Assembly: GCF_004137085.1 (NCBI RefSeq)
Contig: NZ_QYBC01000004.1
Coordinates: 62,001 to 126,000, forward strand
Direction of reading: 5' to 3'
Source: Lichenibacterium ramalinae
Lineage (GTDB): Bacteria > Pseudomonadota > Alphaproteobacteria > Rhizobiales > Beijerinckiaceae
DNA length: 64,000 bases
Positions 56,188 to 64,000 of the stretch are shown one piece after another (the stretch's first letter is position 1; each line of letters opens with the position of its first letter). The notes below the pieces were generated by a model. That model saw only the letters and a list, made by a program, of their open reading frames with translations. It was not told the origin of the DNA and did not search any database. A program made the position numbers and the translations under genes.

Positions 56188-57273
56188 TCAGCCATCCTCC
56201 TGGTACAGCAGCGCGAGCGAGCCCAGCATGCTCCCCACGACGGCGGGAGACCACGCCGCCACCGGGGCGCTGAGGAGGCCTGCGCCGCCGAGATCGCCGA
56301 CAAGTTTCGTCGCGACGTAGAGCACGAAGCCCGCCGTCACTCCACCCGCCACCATGCGGGCGATCCCACCAAAGCGGAAGAATCTTAAGGAAAACGCCGC
56401 GGCCACGAGGATCATGGCCATGAACAGGAGCGGCCGGGCCAGAAGCTTCTGGTATTGCAGCTCGTAGCCGGTGGCGTTCAACCCGGCCTTCTCGGTGCTG
56501 TCGCGGATCTGCGGCAGGCTCCAGAAGGGGACGGCATCGGGGGCGGTGAACTTCTGCTGCACCTGCTGGGGCGTGATGTTGGTGGCGACGATCTCGGTCT
56601 TGACGTCCCGCGGCGGCTCGCCGGGGGCCATGATCTTGGCGTCGTCGAGCTGCCAATAGCCCTCGTGGAGCTCGCCGCGCTCGGCCTCGACGCGCTCCAT
56701 GAAGCTGCCGTCGCGGTCGTAGACGAAGGCCGTGATGCCGCTGAGCACCGAGCCGCCGTCGCTGGCCCGGTCGGCGCGCAGGATCGTCTGCCCGTCGACC
56801 CCGTCCTGCTGGATCCAGAAGGCGGTGTCGACCTGCTCGGACCCCGTCTTGCCGAACATGCGCGTCTCGAGCCGCTCCGCGCGCTGCTTCGAGACCGCCG
56901 CCACGGGGTTGTAGACCGTGGTGGTGACGATGCCGAGCACCAGGGCCACGCCGAGCGGGGGCAGGATGAACTGCCACACCGACAGGCCCGCCGCCCGCGC
57001 CACCACGAGCTCGAGTTTCCGGGTCAGGTTCAGGAAGGCGAACATGGCCCCGAACAGGACCGAGAAGGGGAAGATCTGCTCCGTGATGGTGGGCACGCGC
57101 AGCAGGGACAGGAAGGCGACGCCCGCCGTGGTGGCGCCCTTCGCGTCGCCCGAGCGGCGCAGGAGTTCGACGAAGTCGCTGAGGTAGATGATGGCGAACA
57201 GCAGGCCGAAGACCATCAGGATGGACTTAGTGAAGTTGCGCGACAGGTAGAGGATGAAAGTGCGGCCGACCAC
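56188..57273 (-). CDS. lptG: LPS export ABC transporter permease LptG
   Basis: 361-residue inner-membrane permease of the LptB2FG complex that extracts LPS. Six helices in two groups flank a periplasmic beta-jellyroll domain (about 130-265). N-terminal YLSRNFTKSILMVFGLLF and LRRSGDAKG coupling region fit LptG. GTG 57273, seven bases after the lptF stop. Confidence 0.95.
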   Translation of the reverse strand: MVGRTFILYLSRNFTKSILMVFGLLFAIIYLSDFVELLRRSGDAKGATTAGVAFLSLLRVPTITEQIFPFSVLFGAMFAFLNLTRKLELVVARAAGLSVWQFILPPLGVALVLGIVTTTVYNPVAAVSKQRAERLETRMFGKTGSEQVDTAFWIQQDGVDGQTILRADRASDGGSVLSGITAFVYDRDGSFMERVEAERGELHEGYWQLDDAKIMAPGEPPRDVKTEIVATNITPQQVQQKFTAPDAVPFWSLPQIRDSTEKAGLNATGYELQYQKLLARPLLFMAMILVAAAFSLRFFRFGGIARMVAGGVTAGFVLYVATKLVGDLGGAGLLSAPVAAWSPAVVGSMLGSLALLYQEDG

Positions 57274-57280
57274 GGCAGGC

Positions 57281-58414
57281 TCACGCGGCCTGCGGCACCG
57301 GCATGCGCGCCGGCTTGAGGCGCGGCAGGGTGATGCCGCTGCCGAAGATGTAGGCCAGCGCGCCGAGCAGGCCGGCGAGCGGCACCGCATATTCCGCCGG
57401 GACCCAGGCCGCCGACTTCGCCACGAAGCCCGAGGCCGCGAAGCCGGCGCCCCGCACGGCCGCCACCGCCAGGACGGCCGACACCATCGCCTTCCAGTTG
57501 CCCGACCGCGTGGTGCGGGGCTGCGACAGGGCCGCGAAGGCGATCATGCCGAAGGCCAGGGCGTAGAGCGGGTTGGAGAACCGGTCGTGCAGCTCGGACC
57601 GGTAGCGGCCCTCCTGGAACTTCACGGCGGGGTCGTTGAGGTCCGGATGCATCAGCTCGCGCGTTGAGCGTTCCCGCGGCCGCAGCGGCGCGCCTTCGCC
57701 TTCCGACCCGAACTGCGCGAGGTCGAGCGCATAGCGCTGGAACGCCACGATGGCGGCGTCCTTGCTGCCCGGCTGGTGGCGCTGGATGGAGCCGTTGTTG
57801 AGCACGAGGTAGTTGTTGTCGTCGCTCGACCAGGTCTGGCCGCTGTCGGCGACGTAGGACGAGATGTGGTTCGGGTCGCGCCGGTCCTCCATGAGGATGC
57901 CGTGCAGCGCCCCGTCCTGGCCGCGCTCGCGGTAATGGAAGATGAAGCCCTGGTCGAGGGTGGTGAACGTGCCCTCGCGCACCACGTGGGTGATGAAATC
58001 CGCCCGGATCTTCATGACGAGTTCGCGCAGCTCGCGGAAGCTCCAGGGCATGATGTAGAGCGACATGGCGCCGACGAGCAGCGTCACCACCACCGTGACG
58101 GTGGCGAAGGGACGCAACAGACGCAGCGGCGACACGCCCGCCGCGCTCATGACGATGAGTTCGCTGTCGCCGTTGAGCTTGTTCAGCGCGTAGAGCACCG
58201 CGATGAACAGCGCGATGGGGGCGATGACCATCACCAGCGCCGGCAGGCCCAGCGCCGTCACGCCGAGGAACACCAGCAGCGACTGACCCTTGGTGGTGAG
58301 GAGGTCGAATTCCTTGAGGGCCTGCGTCACCCAGATCACGGCCGTCAACACGCCCAGAGCGACCAGGAAGGACGAGCGCACGATGCGCAGGATGTAGGCC
58401 TCGACGAGCGACAT
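57281..58414 (-). CDS. lptF: LPS export ABC transporter permease LptF
   Basis: 377-residue partner of LptG. Six helices with a periplasmic jellyroll (about 135-260); the KEFDLLTTKGQS coupling segment and NKLNGDSELIVMSAAGVS motif are typical of LptF. ATG 58414. First gene of the operon on the minus strand, behind a candidate promoter at 58483-58510. Confidence 0.95.
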   Translation of the reverse strand: MSLVEAYILRIVRSSFLVALGVLTAVIWVTQALKEFDLLTTKGQSLLVFLGVTALGLPALVMVIAPIALFIAVLYALNKLNGDSELIVMSAAGVSPLRLLRPFATVTVVVTLLVGAMSLYIMPWSFRELRELVMKIRADFITHVVREGTFTTLDQGFIFHYRERGQDGALHGILMEDRRDPNHISSYVADSGQTWSSDDNNYLVLNNGSIQRHQPGSKDAAIVAFQRYALDLAQFGSEGEGAPLRPRERSTRELMHPDLNDPAVKFQEGRYRSELHDRFSNPLYALAFGMIAFAALSQPRTTRSGNWKAMVSAVLAVAAVRGAGFAASGFVAKSAAWVPAEYAVPLAGLLGALAYIFGSGITLPRLKPARMPVPQAA

Positions 58415-58482
58415 GCTGCTCCGGTCAGTCTGGGACCCGGACGGGTCCGTGAGGGACGTCCCCCGCTCGTCCTGACCCCGAG

Positions 58483-58510
58483 GGGTAGAAGGGGCGGGGC
58501 GGCCGCGCAA
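58483..58510 (-). promoter_or_regulatory. candidate lptF operon promoter
   Basis: Minus strand: TTGCGC (58510-58505), 16 bases, CTACCC (58488-58483), about 70 bases before lptF. Moderate matches to both boxes. Confidence 0.33.
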
Positions 58511-58634
58511 GCCTTCCCGCCCACCCGGGGGAAGCCCCGGGGAATTTCGCCGGGCGCCGTTGCCGCGGGATCACTCTTGGCGGCCCGAGACGGTCATTTT
58601 GGGGCGAAAAAACGGAGCCGCGGGCCCATGCCCC

Positions 58635-58662
58635 TTGGCGCCCGGGATCGAACCGATATCTT
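58635..58662 (+). promoter_or_regulatory. candidate pepA promoter
   Basis: TTGGCG (58635-58640), 16 bases, TATCTT (58657-58662), with pepA starting 58 bases on. Good -35 core, acceptable -10. Confidence 0.38.
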
Positions 58663-58719
58663 CCGGGGCAAGAGCGCGGCCGCCCGCACCCCACCCGGGC
58701 CGCGCCGAGAGTCCGTCCG

Positions 58720-60249
58720 ATGTCCGATTTCGTCACCATCGCATTCACCCCGTTGGAGGAGGCGCGAAGCGCGGCTCGACGGCCCGCCGCGGCCGGCGGG
58801 ACCGAGACGCTCGTGGTCTTCGTGGGGGCCGACCTCCGTCCCGCGGCGGCCGTCGCGGAGATCCTGGGCGCCGCGTCGGCGTCGCTCGCCGCCGGGGCCG
58901 CCGCCGCCGCGTTCAAGGGCAAGGCCAAGACCGCGCTGGACCTCTTGGCACCTCCCGGCCTCGGCTTCGGCCGGCTCCTCGTCGTGGGGACGGAGGCCAA
59001 GCCCGGCGCCGCGCCCGACGGCACCGAGATGGTGTCGCTCGGCGGCTTCGTGATGGGCAAGCTGCGGGACGGTGCCAAGGCGACGGTCGTGCTCGACCTG
59101 CCGGGCGGCACCACGCCCCAGGCGGCGGCGGACTTCGCCCAGGGCCTGCAGCTCCGGGCTTACCGCTTCGACCGCTACAAGACCAAGAAGAAGGACGACG
59201 AGGAGAAGCGCGAGCCGGCTGCCGTGACGCTGGCGGTGGCCGATGTCGCGGCCGTGCGCGAGCGCGCCGCCGCGAGCGCGGGCGTCGCCGACGGCGTCGA
59301 GCTCGCCCGCACGCTCGTCAACGAGCCTCCGAACGTGCTCTACCCGGTCGAGTTCGCCCGCCGGGCCGCGGAGCTTTCCCGGCTCGGCGTCGAGGTCGAG
59401 ATCCTCGACATCCCGGCGCTGGAGCGCCTCAAGATGGGGGCGCTGCTCGGCGTCGGGCAGGGGTCGGCGCATGAATCGCGGGTGGTCGTGATGCGCTGGA
59501 ACGGCGGCGGCGGCGGCCGGCCTCCGGTCGCCTTCGTGGGCAAGGGCGTCACCTTCGACACGGGCGGCATCTCCATCAAGGGTGCCGCCGGCATGGAGGA
59601 CATGAAGGGCGACATGGCGGGCGCCGCCTGCGTGGTCGGCCTCATGCATGCGCTCGCGGCCCGCAAGGCGAAGGTCGACGCCGTGGGGGTGATCGGCCTC
59701 GTCGAGAACATGCCCGACGGCAAGGCGCAGCGGCCCGGCGACATCGTCACCTCCATGTCGGGCCAGACGATCGAGATCATCAACACCGACGCCGAGGGCC
59801 GGCTCGTGCTGGCCGACGCGCTCTGGTACGTGCAGGAGCGCTTCAAGCCGCGCTTCATGATCGACCTCGCGACCCTCACCGGCGCCATCCTGGTGGCGCT
59901 GGCCAGCGAACATGCCGGCCTGTTCTCCAACGACGACGAACTCGCCGAGCGGCTGGGGGCGGCCGGCCGGGCGACGGGCGAGAAGGTGTGGCGCCTGCCG
60001 TTGACGCCCAACTACGACAAGCTCATCGACTCCAAGTTCGCCGACATGAAGAACACCGGCGGTCGCCACGCCGGCTCGATCACGGCGGCGCAGTTCCTGC
60101 AGCGCTTCACCAACGACACGCCCTGGGTCCACCTCGACATCGCCGGGACCGGCATGGGAGCGCCCTCCGACGACGTCAACCAGAGCTGGGGCTCGGGCTG
60201 GGGCGTGCGGCTGCTCGACCGGCTCGTGGCGGACCATTACGAAGGCTGA
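58720..60249 (+). CDS. pepA: leucyl aminopeptidase (M17)
   Basis: A 509-residue two-metal aminopeptidase releasing N-terminal residues; hexameric. The metal-binding NTDAEGRL is at 355-362 and [15 protein letters not shown] carries the other ligands. N-terminal macro-like domain about 1-170. It faces lptF and precedes holC, the usual arrangement. Confidence 0.97.
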   Translation: MSDFVTIAFTPLEEARSAARRPAAAGGTETLVVFVGADLRPAAAVAEILGAASASLAAGAAAAAFKGKAKTALDLLAPPGLGFGRLLVVGTEAKPGAAPDGTEMVSLGGFVMGKLRDGAKATVVLDLPGGTTPQAAADFAQGLQLRAYRFDRYKTKKKDDEEKREPAAVTLAVADVAAVRERAAASAGVADGVELARTLVNEPPNVLYPVEFARRAAELSRLGVEVEILDIPALERLKMGALLGVGQGSAHESRVVVMRWNGGGGGRPPVAFVGKGVTFDTGGISIKGAAGMEDMKGDMAGAACVVGLMHALAARKAKVDAVGVIGLVENMPDGKAQRPGDIVTSMSGQTIEIINTDAEGRLVLADALWYVQERFKPRFMIDLATLTGAILVALASEHAGLFSNDDELAERLGAAGRATGEKVWRLPLTPNYDKLIDSKFADMKNTGGRHAGSITAAQFLQRFTNDTPWVHLDIAGTGMGAPSDDVNQSWGSGWGVRLLDRLVADHYEG

Positions 60250-60256
60250 GGCGGCC

Positions 60257-60715
60257 GTGGCCGAGGTGTGGTTCTACCATCTCGACCGCTGGCCGCTGGA
60301 CCGGGCGCTGCCGGCGCTGCTCGAGAAATCGGTGCAGCGGGGCTGGCGCGCCGCCGTCCAGGCGGCCAGCACCGAGCGGATGGACGCGCTCGACCAGGCG
60401 CTCTGGACCTACGACGAGGCGAGCTTCCTGGCCCACGGCACGGTGCGCGACGGCGACGCCGCGCTCCAGCCCATCGTGTTGACGACCGGCTCCGACAACC
60501 CGAACGGCGCCGCCATCCGCTTCATGGTGGACGGCACCGATGTCGTCGCGGCGCTCGAGGCCGGACCCTACGAGCGGGTCGTGCTCATGTTCGACGGCAA
60601 CGACGCCGAGGAGCGGGCCGGCGCCCGGCTGCAGTGGTCCGCCTTGAAAAAGGCCGGCCACGACGTAGCCTATTGGCAGCAGAACGAGGACGGCCGGTGG
60701 GAAAAGCGCGGGTGA
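60257..60715 (+). CDS. holC: DNA polymerase III chi subunit
   Basis: 152-residue clamp-loader accessory subunit that links the loader to SSB. MAEVWFYHLDRWPLDRALPALLEK (trimmed to FYHLDRWPLD) is the family start; IRFMVDGTD and ERVVLMFDGND follow. GTG 60257, seven bases after pepA. Its stop overlaps the next start. Confidence 0.94.
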   Translation: MAEVWFYHLDRWPLDRALPALLEKSVQRGWRAAVQAASTERMDALDQALWTYDEASFLAHGTVRDGDAALQPIVLTTGSDNPNGAAIRFMVDGTDVVAALEAGPYERVVLMFDGNDAEERAGARLQWSALKKAGHDVAYWQQNEDGRWEKRG

Positions 60716-61311
60716 GTCGGGGGGCGGCGGGGCTCGCGGTGGCGGGGATGCTGCTCGCCGGGGGCGCCGAAGCGGCCGGACCCAGCCGCTTCGCCTCCTA
60801 CGACACCGAGGCCGATTGCGTGGCGGCCCGCACGCTCGCGCCCGCCGTCTGCCACACCGCCTTCGCCAACGCGCGGGCCGAATACGAGGGCAAGACCCCG
60901 TCCTTCCCGAGTGCGGCCCTGTGCGTCCGGCGCTACGCCGCCTGCATGGCCTGGCCGCCCGGCGCCGCGGGGGCGGCGAGCTACCGGCCGCGCTGGGACG
61001 GCGTCGATATCGTCGATACGCCGACCGAGCACAGCGTCACGCCGTCGCCCGGCAGCACGGGACGCGCCGTGCGCTTCGCCGCCCGCCCGCTCGACGAGAC
61101 GGCCGCCCCCCTCGTGATCCGCGGCGCCTCCATCCCGGTCCCGCCGCAGCGCTCCGCCCCGCGTGCCGCGGGGCGGCCGGGCCCGACGCCGGCCGTGGCG
61201 GAGCGGGCGCCTGCGCCGCCGCCGCCCGGATCGGGCTTCAAGCTGGAGGACGGCGTCCTCACCTATCCGGCGCCGGCCCGCTTCCAGCCCCGGAACCTGC
61301 CGAAGCCCTGA
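60712..61311 (+). CDS. YgiB-like (DUF1190) exported protein
   Basis: A 199-residue probable exported protein. Signal-like start (GLAVAGMLLAGGAEAAG), then paired cysteines in DCVAARTLAPAVCHTAFANA and LCVRRYAACMAWPP resembling the DUF1190/YgiB N-terminal domain, then a Pro/Ala-rich tail. Function unknown. GTG 60712 overlaps the holC stop (GTGA). Its 3' end overlaps the convergent LysR gene by 53 bases. Confidence 0.72.
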   Translation: MSRGAAGLAVAGMLLAGGAEAAGPSRFASYDTEADCVAARTLAPAVCHTAFANARAEYEGKTPSFPSAALCVRRYAACMAWPPGAAGAASYRPRWDGVDIVDTPTEHSVTPSPGSTGRAVRFAARPLDETAAPLVIRGASIPVPPQRSAPRAAGRPGPTPAVAERAPAPPPPGSGFKLEDGVLTYPAPARFQPRNLPKP

Positions 61312-62230
61312 CGCCCGCCGCCGGGCGCCCGCCCTGTGCTTCGGCGGCGAGCCGCTCGGTGAACCAGCGCCCGGCCGGGCCGGGCGGGGCTTCGGTGCGG
61401 TGGACGGCGAAGATCCGGTAGTCCTCCGGGCCGCGCCCGTCGATGTCGAGGGCGACGAGGCGCCCCGCCGCGACATCGTCCCCCAGCATGGGCTCCGGCA
61501 TGCTGCCCCAGCCCAGGCCGGCGAGCAGCAGGGCGTGTTTGGCGCCGAGGTCCCCGAGCCGCCAGGTTTCGGGGGACAGGACGTTGAAGTCCTGCCCCTC
61601 GGTCAGGTCGGAGCGGTCGGTCAGCACCAGCTGGACATGGTCGCGCAGCGCGGAGAGCGGGATGGGGCCGCGCCAGCTCCCGAGAGGGTGGGCCGGCGCC
61701 GCGACCGGGATCATCCGCACCCCGGCGACCTGCCGCTGGCTCAGCCCCACGAGGGCGCGCGCCAGCGGCCCGCTGACCCCCACCGCGCAGGTGCCGTCGA
61801 GCACCAGCTTGGCGACGGCCCCGAGCGCCTCGACCGACAGCCGCAGCGTCACGGTCGGGAAGGTCGCCCGGAAGGCGACCAGGACGGCGACCAGCGTCGC
61901 GGTCGGCAGCATGACGTCCACCACCACCGTCAGCTCCGGCTCGAGCCCGGCCAGCAGGCCCGCCGCCCGGGCCCGCAGGCCGTCCACGCCGAGCGACACC
62001 TTGCGGGCCTCGGCCAGCAGCGTGATCCCGGCCTCGGTGAGGACGGGGCGGCGGCCCGTGCGGTCGAAGAGCGTCAGGCCGCCGAGCTGTTCCTCGAGGT
62101 TGGCGATCGTGTAGCTGACGACCGACTGCGTGCGGTTGAGCGAGCGGGCCGCGGCGGAGAAGCTCCCGTCCCGCGCCACGGCGAGAAAGGTGCGGAGCTG
62201 GTCGAGGGACGGGGACCCCAGGGCGGGCAT
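61259..62230 (-). CDS. LysR family transcriptional regulator
   Basis: 323 residues: N-terminal winged helix (about 8-65, FSAAARSLNRTQSVVSYTIANLE) and a periplasmic-binding-like effector domain. No target can be named; LysR proteins commonly regulate a divergent neighbour, here the small lipoprotein and lysA. ATG 62230. The C-terminus runs into a Gly/Ser/Ala tail overlapping the YgiB-like gene on the other strand. Confidence 0.92.
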   Translation of the reverse strand: MPALGSPSLDQLRTFLAVARDGSFSAAARSLNRTQSVVSYTIANLEEQLGGLTLFDRTGRRPVLTEAGITLLAEARKVSLGVDGLRARAAGLLAGLEPELTVVVDVMLPTATLVAVLVAFRATFPTVTLRLSVEALGAVAKLVLDGTCAVGVSGPLARALVGLSQRQVAGVRMIPVAAPAHPLGSWRGPIPLSALRDHVQLVLTDRSDLTEGQDFNVLSPETWRLGDLGAKHALLLAGLGWGSMPEPMLGDDVAAGRLVALDIDGRGPEDYRIFAVHRTEAPPGPAGRWFTERLAAEAQGGRPAAGVRASAGSGAGSGPAPDR

Positions 62231-62420
62231 GCGGGCGTGACATCCTCGGCGCAGGGGCGAAGTATCGGCGCGGCGCGGCCGCACCACGCCCGAACCTTAA
62301 AGCTTTCTGCCGTGAAGGTCGCTATGTGTGGCAGGCCTGCGAGCAGGCTCGCACGGTCGATCGGCGCGTGTCGGCGACAGCCTGCCACGCGCGAGTGCCC
62401 GCGTTCCTTCGGAGATGATC

Positions 62421-62651
62421 TTGGCGCGTCCCAGTCCCATTCCGGCCGTTCGGGCCCTCGTCCTGGTGCTGGCCGTCGGCGTGGCCCTGGCGGGATGCGG
62501 CCGGCGCGGCCGCCTCGAGCCCCCGCCGACGCCCGAATCGATCGCGGCGGCCCAGAAGGCGAAGGACTCGAAATCGGGCATCCACAAGCGGGTGCCCAAC
62601 CCGGCGATCCGCGCCCCGAACCAGCCCTTCGTGCTCGACCCCATCCTGTAG
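62421..62651 (+). CDS. small LptM-like lipoprotein
   Basis: About 76 residues with a lipoprotein signal and lipobox (VALAGCGRRG), then a Pro-rich region (LEPPPTPESI). Short lipoproteins of this type stand before lysA in many alphaproteobacteria and are related to LptM, which helps LptD mature. TTG 62421 has a GGAG six bases upstream; ATG 62415 has none at proper distance. lysA starts 11 bases after its stop. Confidence 0.78.
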   Translation: MARPSPIPAVRALVLVLAVGVALAGCGRRGRLEPPPTPESIAAAQKAKDSKSGIHKRVPNPAIRAPNQPFVLDPIL

Positions 62652-62662
62652 AAGACCTCGCC

Positions 62663-63934
62663 GTGACGCCCTTCCCCTACCGCGACGGTGCCCTCCACGC
62701 CGAAGGCGTGGCCCTGGCCGAGATCGCCGCCGCCGTCGGCACCCCGTTCTACTGCTATTCCCGCGCCGCCATGGAGGCGCAGTACCGCGGCTTCGCCGAC
62801 GCCTTCGCGCCGCTGCCCAGCATGGTCTGCTACGCCATGAAGGCCAATTCCAACCAGGCGGTGCTGCGGCTCTTCGCCGGGCTGGGCGCCGGCATGGACG
62901 TGGTGTCGGGCGGCGAACTGCGCCGTGCCCGCGCCGCCGGCGTGCCGGGCCGCCGCATCACCTTCTCGGGCGTCGGCAAGACCGAGGGCGAACTGGCGCT
63001 GGCGCTCGACGAGGACATCCACGGCTTCAACGTCGAATCGGAGCCCGAACTGCTGACGCTGTCGCGGATCGCGGCCGCCAAGGGCACGGTCGCCCGGATC
63101 GCCCTGCGGCTCAACCCGGACATCGACGCCGGCACCCACGCCAAGATCTCGACGGGCAGGGCGGAGAACAAGTTCGGCATCCCGATCGGGCGCGCCCGCG
63201 ACGTCTATGCCGAGGCGGCGCGCCTGCCCGGCATCGCCGTCACCGGCATCGACATGCACATCGGCTCCCAGATCACCGACCTCGGCCCCTTCGACCGCAC
63301 CTTCGCCGTCATGGCCGACACGCTGGCGATGCTGCGGGCCGAGGGACACGCCATCAACCACGTCGATCTCGGGGGCGGCCTCGGCATCCCCTACCGCGCG
63401 GGCCAGGACGCGGAAGCCTTCGGGCCCGAGCGCTACGCGGCCCTGGCGAAGGCGCATTTCGCCGGCGCCGGCGTCACGGTGGTGCTGGAGCCGGGCCGCT
63501 ACCTCGTGGGCAATGCCGGCGTGCTGGTGGCGGGCGTCATCCTGGTCAAGCAGGGGGGCGACAAGCGCTTCGTGGTGGTGGACGCCGCCATGAACGACCT
63601 GATCCGCCCGACCCTCTACGAGGCGCATCACGACATCGTGCCGGTGCGGGAACCCCGGCCGGGCGAGCCGGACGAGCCGGCCGACATCGTCGGGCCGGTC
63701 TGCGAAACGGGCGACTACCTGGCCCGGGCGCGCCTCTTCCCGGCCGTCGTGGCCGGCGACCTCCTCGCCGTGAAGTCGGCGGGCGCCTACGGCGCCGTCC
63801 AGGCCGGCACCTACAATTCCCGCCTGCTGGTCCCCGAGGTGATGGTGGACGGGGACCGGTTCGCCGTGATCCGCCCGCGGACCGGCTACGACGACCTCAT
63901 CGGGCTCGACCGGGTCCCCGACTGGCTGGCTTGA
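62663..63934 (+). CDS. lysA: diaminopimelate decarboxylase
   Basis: PLP enzyme making L-lysine from meso-diaminopimelate. 423 residues; Lys60 in YAMKANSN carries PLP, the glycine-rich GGGLGIPY binds phosphate and Cys in GPVCETGDYL completes the active site. GTG 62663. Lies after the small lipoprotein. After its stop only 66 bases remain in the window, with no recognisable gene. Confidence 0.97.
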   Translation: MTPFPYRDGALHAEGVALAEIAAAVGTPFYCYSRAAMEAQYRGFADAFAPLPSMVCYAMKANSNQAVLRLFAGLGAGMDVVSGGELRRARAAGVPGRRITFSGVGKTEGELALALDEDIHGFNVESEPELLTLSRIAAAKGTVARIALRLNPDIDAGTHAKISTGRAENKFGIPIGRARDVYAEAARLPGIAVTGIDMHIGSQITDLGPFDRTFAVMADTLAMLRAEGHAINHVDLGGGLGIPYRAGQDAEAFGPERYAALAKAHFAGAGVTVVLEPGRYLVGNAGVLVAGVILVKQGGDKRFVVVDAAMNDLIRPTLYEAHHDIVPVREPRPGEPDEPADIVGPVCETGDYLARARLFPAVVAGDLLAVKSAGAYGAVQAGTYNSRLLVPEVMVDGDRFAVIRPRTGYDDLIGLDRVPDWLA

Positions 63935-64000
63935 ACTCTGCGAAGCACAACCGCTTTCCCTGGGAACCGAGAGGGCGGCATTTCCGGAGGCCGTGCCGGC

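Larger units (their letters stand above)
58415..58719. other. 305-base divergent region, lptF / pepA
   Basis: Contains promoter-like elements for both genes and no gene. One stretch on the minus strand (TTCGATC within GGTTCGATCCCGGG, 58641-58654) resembles a tRNA T-arm, but the rest of a tRNA is not present. A run of six A (58607-58612) follows. Confidence 0.55.

Noticed and set aside
53333-56320. A 995-codon open frame antisense to surA and lptD
   Set aside because: High GC leaves long antisense frames open. Its translation is low-complexity Arg/Gly/Val-rich with no domain, while the minus-strand lptD has clear family motifs.
58641-58654. tRNA-like T-arm (GGTTCGATCCCGGG on the minus strand)
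   Set aside because: The T-stem has only four of five pairs and no acceptor, D or anticodon arms can be found within 80 bases upstream; it also falls within the spacer of the pepA promoter candidate. Chance is likely.

Overview
The window is a gene-dense, very GC-rich stretch of an alphaproteobacterial chromosome, most likely order Hyphomicrobiales (Rhizobiales). The family or genus cannot be fixed from the sequence alone. The assignment rests on marker genes and gene order: GapR (DUF2312), RNase E with a long insert in its S1 domain, cvpA-purF, ribE/ribH-nusB, rpsF-rpsR-DUF2232-rplI, fabD-fabG-acpP-fabF-mltG-yicC-gmk, and lptF-lptG-lptD-surA-rsmA. Most genes are core housekeeping genes. I see no phage, insertion sequence, CRISPR array, rRNA or complete tRNA.

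Layout. 1-6.3 kb: the 3' part of valS, then cvpA-purF, a KirBac-type potassium channel and a short-chain dehydrogenase. 6.3-10.5 kb: a three-gene minus-strand operon for a periplasmic molybdenum hydroxylase (triheme cytochrome c, [2Fe-2S] subunit, Tat-exported Mo subunit). 10.6-13.6 kb: gapR, an ABC-2 exporter pair, an unknown 113-residue protein and a small secreted Arg/Gly/Tyr-rich protein. 13.7-18 kb: urate breakdown genes (uraH and a puuE-uraD fusion), cyanase, and accC/accB. 18.1-27.5 kb: a DsbA-like thiol oxidoreductase, rne, then divergently an AmiC-type amidase and PBP1a. 27.6-32.9 kb: ion transport (NhaP-type antiporter, SLC13/RCK permease with DUF533), a CBS protein and mobA. 32.9-41.2 kb: AsmA-like protein, L,D-transpeptidase, glyA, ribE, a DinB-like protein, ribH, nusB and galM. 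41.4-43.8 kb: ribosomal protein operon. 44.2-51.5 kb: fatty acid synthesis, mltG, yicC and gmk. 51.5-58.4 kb: the rsmA/surA/lptD/lptG/lptF operon, read on the minus strand from lptF. 58.7-64 kb: pepA, holC, a YgiB-like protein, a LysR regulator, a small lipoprotein and lysA.

Cell-envelope construction is the common thread. LPS export (lptD, F, G, surA), peptidoglycan synthesis and remodelling (mrcA, amidase, L,D-transpeptidase, mltG, and lysA for diaminopimelate) and fatty acid supply are all here. Neighbouring genes are often coupled by 1- or 4-base start/stop overlaps, and many gene ends carry strong GC-rich hairpins.

The least expected signals lie outside the genes. A structured dispersed repeat has two ungapped copies, about 73% identical over 91 bases, with substitutions that largely keep the stems (5.4 kb and 27.6 kb). 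A 26-base terminator unit is tandemly duplicated between galM and rplI. The rne-amidase divergent region is 748 bases long and holds a probable rne promoter far upstream and a two-tier inverted repeat. A near-consensus CtrA box overlaps the likely gapR promoter. Several textbook operons also lack usual members at this place: nrdR-ribD, pdxA, aroQ and aat.
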